NCBI GenBank assembly: GCA_963682175.1
Contig: OY821790.1
Location: 2,368,501-2,432,500 of the forward strand
Reading direction: 5' to 3'
Length of the DNA stretch: 64,000 nucleotides
Source of the DNA: Triglochin maritima
Lineage: Eukaryota; Streptophyta; Magnoliopsida; Alismatales; Juncaginaceae
Part shown: positions 58,418-64,000 of the stretch, piece by piece
Numbering within the stretch: position 1 is the stretch's first letter
Layout of the letters: each line of letters starts with the position of its first letter
Notes under the pieces: model-generated
The model's input: only the letters and a program-made list of their open reading frames with translations
The model's database searches: none
Told to the model about the DNA's origin: nothing
Made by a program: the position numbers and the translations under genes

Positions 58418-59966
58418 AATACCCCCACACCTAACTTTTGCTAGTCCCGAGCAAAACAAAGAAAGAGAAAAGCATACGAAAAACAAGAAATCCTAACTCA
58501 CTTTCGTAGGAATCACGGTTGCACTTAGCACGTGCAACAAGCCGTTAAACCTCTCTGTTGCCAAGGAGGAGGAGTGTTGTCTCCTTAGGGTTTTCAGCGG
58601 ATATACCCACAAAATCCGAACAAGATGCATTAATCAATCTAGCTACACGACTCGTTGGACTCATATTGTCGATCATGGGACGCGGTAATACTACTGGTCG
58701 ACTCTCTATATGTAATCGGTCCACACAGCTAGCCTAATGAGTTATTCGTGAGAGTTAGTTAAGGACTTAAGTGAAAGACATGGGCAACTTTAACTTCTGA
58801 AAGTGATACAATGTGTAAAGTCCATTTTGGTTCTTATTTGACTTTTTTTTCTTTTTTTTTCTTTTTTCTTTGGAGCAGTTTATTGGTTGGTGTTTGATTC
58901 TCCCAGGGTCAGGTTTCGTGCATCATTGCCTATGAGGACTTACACTATCACGTACACCTTCCCCCAAATCTCCACATAGGGCGATCCCTACCACCCGTGT
59001 AACGGGAGTTCGGTCGGTGCATCCCAAGTCAGATAACTCGAAAGCACCAGACACAAAGTCCCTACAGACCTACTTTCCCGAGTGATAGGAGCTGTGTGAG
59101 AAGAGAGAACACCACTTATTTTTTTATCTACATGGGAACCAAAACCCCTACACTTAAGTTTCACAAAAAGAGATTAAGGCCCTTGACTACGACAAACTTC
59201 CTTCTACTAACACACACGAATTATTGACTCACTAGGTTCATGGTGGACTTCTTTAAATGTTTGAGTACAGAAACCCTATGATTACACGCCCCCTGAGGGA
59301 AAACCAGGGTGCATCCTAATGACTCGATAAGACCTAAAGCCGATAAAGAAGATATCCTAATGCATCAAGTTCAAGACAATTTTGGGAGCTTTCTTTTTAC
59401 TTTGCCTCTCAACGGTTTCGCACATGCTAAACACACACAAAACCCACAAAACATTTTCTTTCGCAAACACATGAAGATTTTGAAAGAAATGTGAAAATTT
59501 TAAAGCACTAGGCAAGCAAAGGAAGACAATTCACCCAAGGATCATGGCAAGCAGATATATCAATGTTAAATGCGACACACTAACATGACCCTAGCAGTAC
59601 AAACAAAAGAAAATAAAACCAAAGGAAAAAGACTCGACTATGTACACACGTAAAACACCCCCCACACCTACTTCATGCATTGTCCTCAATGAATGCGAGC
59701 AAGATACTACATGGATATATACATGAAAAAGGAGAGATCTCACCAACATGAAGTACAAAGGGAAGTTCAAGGTCATGTTGATGGACACAAACCCGAATTC
59801 CCTCAAAACCTGTGAGATGCTGAAGAAGGGAGATAAATACGTGATGAAATGGGGCCCAAATACACAAGGGTTGGGGCCCACAACAATCAATGCTCACTGA
59901 AGGAGTCTTTTATTACACTTTTTTTTTGATATGTACAGCAACAACGATATTCTCATAATCATTGGG
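58418..59966 (-). other. Element C polypurine tract and 3' untranslated region
   Basis: Colinear with 53017-54566 of B. The post-pol marker is at 59656-59691 (reverse of CATTGAGGACAATGCATG plus the G-run). No protein is recognised. Confidence 0.75.
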
Positions 59967-62900
59967 TCAAGGAACATCAAATGAAAACATCAAGTCATGA
60001 GGACCAGAGACTTGCCGAGATGGGCAAACTTCACCGGTACTCTGAGGTGTCATGAGGGGTGAAAGGTCAGAGCTGAATGGCTCGAACCCCTCGTGATATT
60101 GGTTGGGTGTGGGCAACATGAATGAATGAAGTTGTGTTGCCTCACTAGGGTTTAGTTGCTCATCGAACAAAACTCTCCAACCAATAGGTGGGTGCATCGG
60201 GATGAGTTCCTCAAGCTCATTCGATGGATGCAGCAGATCTGCATCACTAAGAATAAGGCTTCTCCCCAAGTCATCCAACAAGGACCTCCCACCATCATTT
60301 AGATCATCAAGCATAAGCTCGGTCATAGGTGGGTCCTTGTTGGAGTCAAGATGAAGCTCAAATGGCTCAGTGGCCAAGGGACATGACATAGAGACACCCT
60401 CTGGTATATGCATATGATGAGGTGTCTCACTCTCACTAGTACTCTCAACTGAATCATGCAACGAACACTCCTTTTGGACATTTATGTTTGATGCCAGCTC
60501 ATACTGTTGCATTGCAAAGACAGGCAATGAGTTTTCGCTGGGCCCACGCACATTCTCAATGGGTTGCATTGGGGTTAGGTGTGTTCGTTGATTTTGTGGT
60601 GCTTTCTCCAATTGGCGGATGAGATTGAGATTTAAAGGTTCATCCATGGGTTCCAGTTGCCTACCAGAGTTGAACACATGAAACTCGGCACTCATGTTAC
60701 CGAATGAGAGCTTCATGAGACCATTTCTACAGTTGATCAAGGCATTGGAGGTTGCCAGAAATGGTCTACCCAAAATCAAAGGTATTTGAGAGTGGGTGTT
60801 CGCAACAGGATTGGTATCGAGGACAACAAAATCGACTGGAAATATAAAATCTCCAACTTTGATAAGCACGTCCTCGATAATCCCCTTTGGAATACGAATG
60901 GATCTATCCGCCAATTGGAGGGTGATCTTAGTTGGTTTCAATTCTCCCAAGTTCAACTATTGATAAACAGAGAATGGGAGGAGGTTGACCGCCGATCCTA
61001 AATCAAGCAATACATTGCTCATTCTAGTGTCCCCTATCGTACACTGAATAGTAGGACACCCATGGTCCTTGTATTTTGTGTAGGTGGGATTGGACAAAAG
61101 TGAGCTTATATTTGCAGCCAAGAATGCTTTCTTAGGAACATTGGTCTTCCTCTTGGTTGTGCAGAGATCCTTCAACACTTTGGCATATTGAGGTATTTGT
61201 TGGATGACATCCAACAAGGGGATGTTAACCTTTACTTGCTTAAATACCTCTAATATCTTGTCCATGGTGTCACTCTGCTTTTTGGTTAACCTACTGGGAT
61301 AGGGAGCTTTTGGCAGGTAGGTTTTCTGCGGTGCCTGAGAAGAAAGCGTTGGTGTATTACCCTCACCCTCAGCCTCTTCTTCACCACCATTCCCACTAAG
61401 GGGCTGCATAGATGGTGGTGGGTGTGGCAAGGAAATGTGATTGTCAACCTGTTTTCCATTCCTTAAGGTAACAATGGCATTGACATGGTGAACAGGTTCC
61501 TCCACATGGTTCACTTGCCTCCCCCGATGTACCACATTCTCATTTTGCATGTGTTGTTGCTGGTACATACGGGGGTTAGCCTCAGGCTGGCTAGGCAAAG
61601 ACCCTCTCTCTCTCTCATGTACAGACTGAGCCAATTGGCCCATCTGAAGCTCTAGAGATTTGATGGTCTGCTGATTTGAAGTGAGAACTTGACTCGTGGT
61701 TGACATAAAAAATTTCATTGAGTTTTCAAGTCCACGAGTCAAGGTCTCAAGCGAATTGAATCGGGTTTCCATATTATTGGAATTTGGGAAACCCGATTGA
61801 TTGGTGGTTTGCACTTGGGGTGGCTGGTAGGATTGTGCATGCATGGGAGGTTGGTGTGATTGGTAAGGTGGTCTAGAGGAGTTTGAAGGACCACCCGGGG
61901 CATTAGTTTGGTTCCATGAAAAATTGGGGTGGTTCCTCCATCCAGGATTATAAGATGATGAGTATGGGTCATTCCTAGCTCTCTCATAGATGGCGTTGAC
62001 ACGCTCCATCTCAGGAGGAATAAACACACACTCGCTTTCTACATGACCTATCCTACAACATGAATGACAGGGAACTGGACCAGATGTGGACATGTGAGGT
62101 GCACCTTGTTGGTTTTGGAGCTCAATCGAGTCCATACGGCGCATTAAGGCCGCCATGCGCGTCTCGGTGGCCGTAGTGGTATCGACAACAAATGCGGCAC
62201 CCGATCTCGTCAAATTTGCATTCGTGATCCTCGCTCCTATGCTAGATGATGCAGGTGGTTCCCTCACACTCTCCCATTGCATGGTTTTCTCATCGAGGTC
62301 TTCTAGGAAAGCCCATGCCTCCTTTCATCCTTTCCCAAGAACTCTCCTTGACACATGGACTCAAGGAGCGTTCGGGACGGAATGTGAAGACCCTCGTAAA
62401 CAATCTGACAAAGGCACCACAACTCGATGCCATGGTGAGGGCATGAGGATAGTAGCTCCTTGAACCTCTCTAAGTATGCATTGGAATGGTTCGGTCTCAT
62501 GTTGATAGAACGAATTGATTTCGTTCCTCAATTTTTGAGTCCGATGATTTGGAAAGTACTTCTTGAGGAATGCATATTGAAACTCGTCCCAAGTCTTAAA
62601 GGCATTCGCCTGGTTGCTATACAACCACTTCTTGGCGTCATCCTTTAGTGCAAAAGGAACGAGCCTAAGATGGATGGAGTCTGTGCTAAGTTGTTGCAGC
62701 TTGAACATAGCACAGACCTCCTCAAATTCCCTGAGAAAGATATAGGGGTCACCCTTCCCAGTGAAGTGAGGGAGCATGGAAATAAACTGAGGCTTAACCT
62801 TAAAATGGTTCCCATTAGCCTCTGGTAATACGATGCATGAGGGTAGAGTTGTACGGCTCGGGTAGCATCGATCACGTAGAGGTATGAGAACGACAACTGG

Positions 62901-63146
62901 AAGCACTGGTGGAGCAGGTGGGTCCAACTGCTCCTCCTCACGGAAATTAGCAGTCATTGAACCCAAACTGCGTGCGACACGAGAGGAGGAAGGTGTCGAG
63001 AAATCGATGACCGAAGCCGGATTGACAACGCTCCTCGTCAAACGACCACTCTCGTCTCGTGTCCACGAAAGCATGCACAAAGGTGCACACACACCAAATT
63101 TTTTTTCCAACAAAGAATGTACGTAGAAGAGAAGACGGGAGAACAC
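59967..63146 (-). pseudogene. Element C gag-protease, broken at three places
   Basis: Same domain order as B: gag domain, zinc knuckle (CHSCCRIGHVESEC, with the Gly after the second Cys changed to Cys), pre-protease block, protease with LLDLGS, and the shared C-terminal region ending FSFDVP. Damage compared with B: a frameshift near 62477, a one-base loss near 62325, and CAG to TAG at 60957-60959 inside the protease. B and C are broken at different sites, so each frame was open in their common ancestor. No reverse transcriptase or integrase. Confidence 0.87.
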
Positions 63147-64000
63147 AGGAGAGAAAGGATGACTCAGGAGAGAAGGGAAGAAGTCCTTAAGCTACAGCGG
63201 ATGGGTACAGGTAGAAGCACACAAGCAAACAAGGCTCAAGCAATCCTAAGGTCGCTATAGGTCCTTACAGCTAGACGACGCCTAACTGCGAGGTCACACA
63301 GCCTCAACACGCCTCACCTCCCTAGAACGAGGACCACAAAGCCCAGCAAGTGAGTCAAGATGCGGAGATCTCGTCTCTCCCACTATCGACAAAGTGGGCA
63401 ACGTCGATCAGGTTATGACGGTCGGGACCGGATCACTCTTCTAATGCGTCTGAATTCCTTAAGGCCAATGTCTACTTGATTTTAGAAATTAGGCTCTTGA
63501 TTAGTGTGGTTTTTGGGGCGAAGGAAAGGGTGATGAAATCCCCCACCTTATCTTTTACGGGACAACCCCTCCTTAGTAGCGTTTTGGAGTCTTAATCTAA
63601 CAATCAACTCTCCAAACAACGCTCAACTCACACTTGTTTCAATGCACTTCCTACGAACTAATGCATGTTCATACGAAATGAATAAATGAGAGTAGAAGGT
63701 GCGTACCTCACGCCAACTCTCAGCAACAGAAAATAAAGCTAAGATAAAAGACAATCTAAATGCCTAAATCACATACATGATGCATGAGCTAAACAAAAAG
63801 AAAGCCTAATCTTTTGCTTTGGGTTTTAGGGTCCAAGTTGCTTAAAGGAAGTTGATTATTAATCTGGGAGCAATCTAAGAGTCAGAACATGCACAATTGA
63901 GCCCCATATTCCTAAATCAATTATGGCAACACAACAAAGAAAGAAGAAGGCAAAAGAAGCTCACCAGACCGGCAATTGGCGGTCTCAAACCGCTGATTTG
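63147..64000 (-). other. Element C leader
   Basis: Matches 49000-49887 of B in reverse. A CAATTGGCGG palindrome remnant lies at 63974-63985 near the window edge. The primer site and 5' LTR are outside the window. Confidence 0.7.

Larger units (their letters stand above)
57119..64000 (-). mobile_element. Athila-like element C, minus strand, runs off the window
   Basis: A third copy with the same plan as B: 3' LTR, polypurine tract (58418-58437), 3' untranslated region, protease-gag, leader. The 5' LTR lies beyond 64000. The sequence is close to B throughout, so B and C belong to one subfamily and A to a more distant one. Confidence 0.88.

Overview
This window looks like a gene-poor, repeat-dense stretch of a plant nuclear genome, most likely a eudicot. 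The evidence is the mix of elements: Athila-type Ty3/gypsy elements primed by tRNA-Asp, a Tekay-type chromovirus, SIRE-like and Tork-like Ty1/copia elements, a plant hAT transposon with short introns, and a CACTA end with subterminal hairpins. I see no convincing host gene, rRNA, tRNA or CRISPR array. All lineage names come from motif recognition by eye; no database search was possible.

Layout. 1-4494: AT-rich intergenic DNA with one small hAT-type MITE (2267-2393, perfect 8-bp target-site duplication, TSD). 4495-30865: a decayed minus-strand Tork-like copia element, broken into pieces by later insertions. Its gag is split by a complete Athila-like element A (12091-28342, TSD GTGCT). A carries an antisense Athila solo LTR in its leader (14315-20002), and that LTR carries an apparently intact hAT transposon (14827-18967, TSD AGCCTTAT). 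This makes a four-level nest. A second solo LTR interrupts the protease region of A (22817-24343, TSD CATTT), and a third interrupts the Tork protease region (10239-11587).

30866-36017: another antisense Athila solo LTR, an unassigned segment, and a Tekay-like LTR split by a SIRE-like solo LTR (33191-34707, TSD AATAC). 36018-43545: a CACTA-like end containing a scrambled minus-strand Tekay element (36426-42891, TSD CAAAC). 43546-57113: a minus-strand SIRE-like element D that carries only gag; its 5' LTR is interrupted by a complete Athila-like element B (47422-55982, TSD CTCCG). 57119-64000: a third Athila-like element C on the minus strand, running off the window.

How the parts relate. A, B and C all encode gag plus an aspartic protease followed by a shared C-terminal region of about 230 residues. 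None has reverse transcriptase, RNase H or integrase. D has gag only. They therefore look like families that depend on enzymes supplied by other elements. All seven Athila-type LTRs in the window carry a box matching or close to the plant snRNA upstream element (GTCCCACATCG), always exactly 32 bp before a TATA box. A separate palindrome, CGGTCGACCG, is clustered in the LTRs of the SIRE-like, Tork-like and Tekay elements, which are otherwise unrelated. The best candidate for a working gene is the three-exon hAT transposase (deduced 711 residues).
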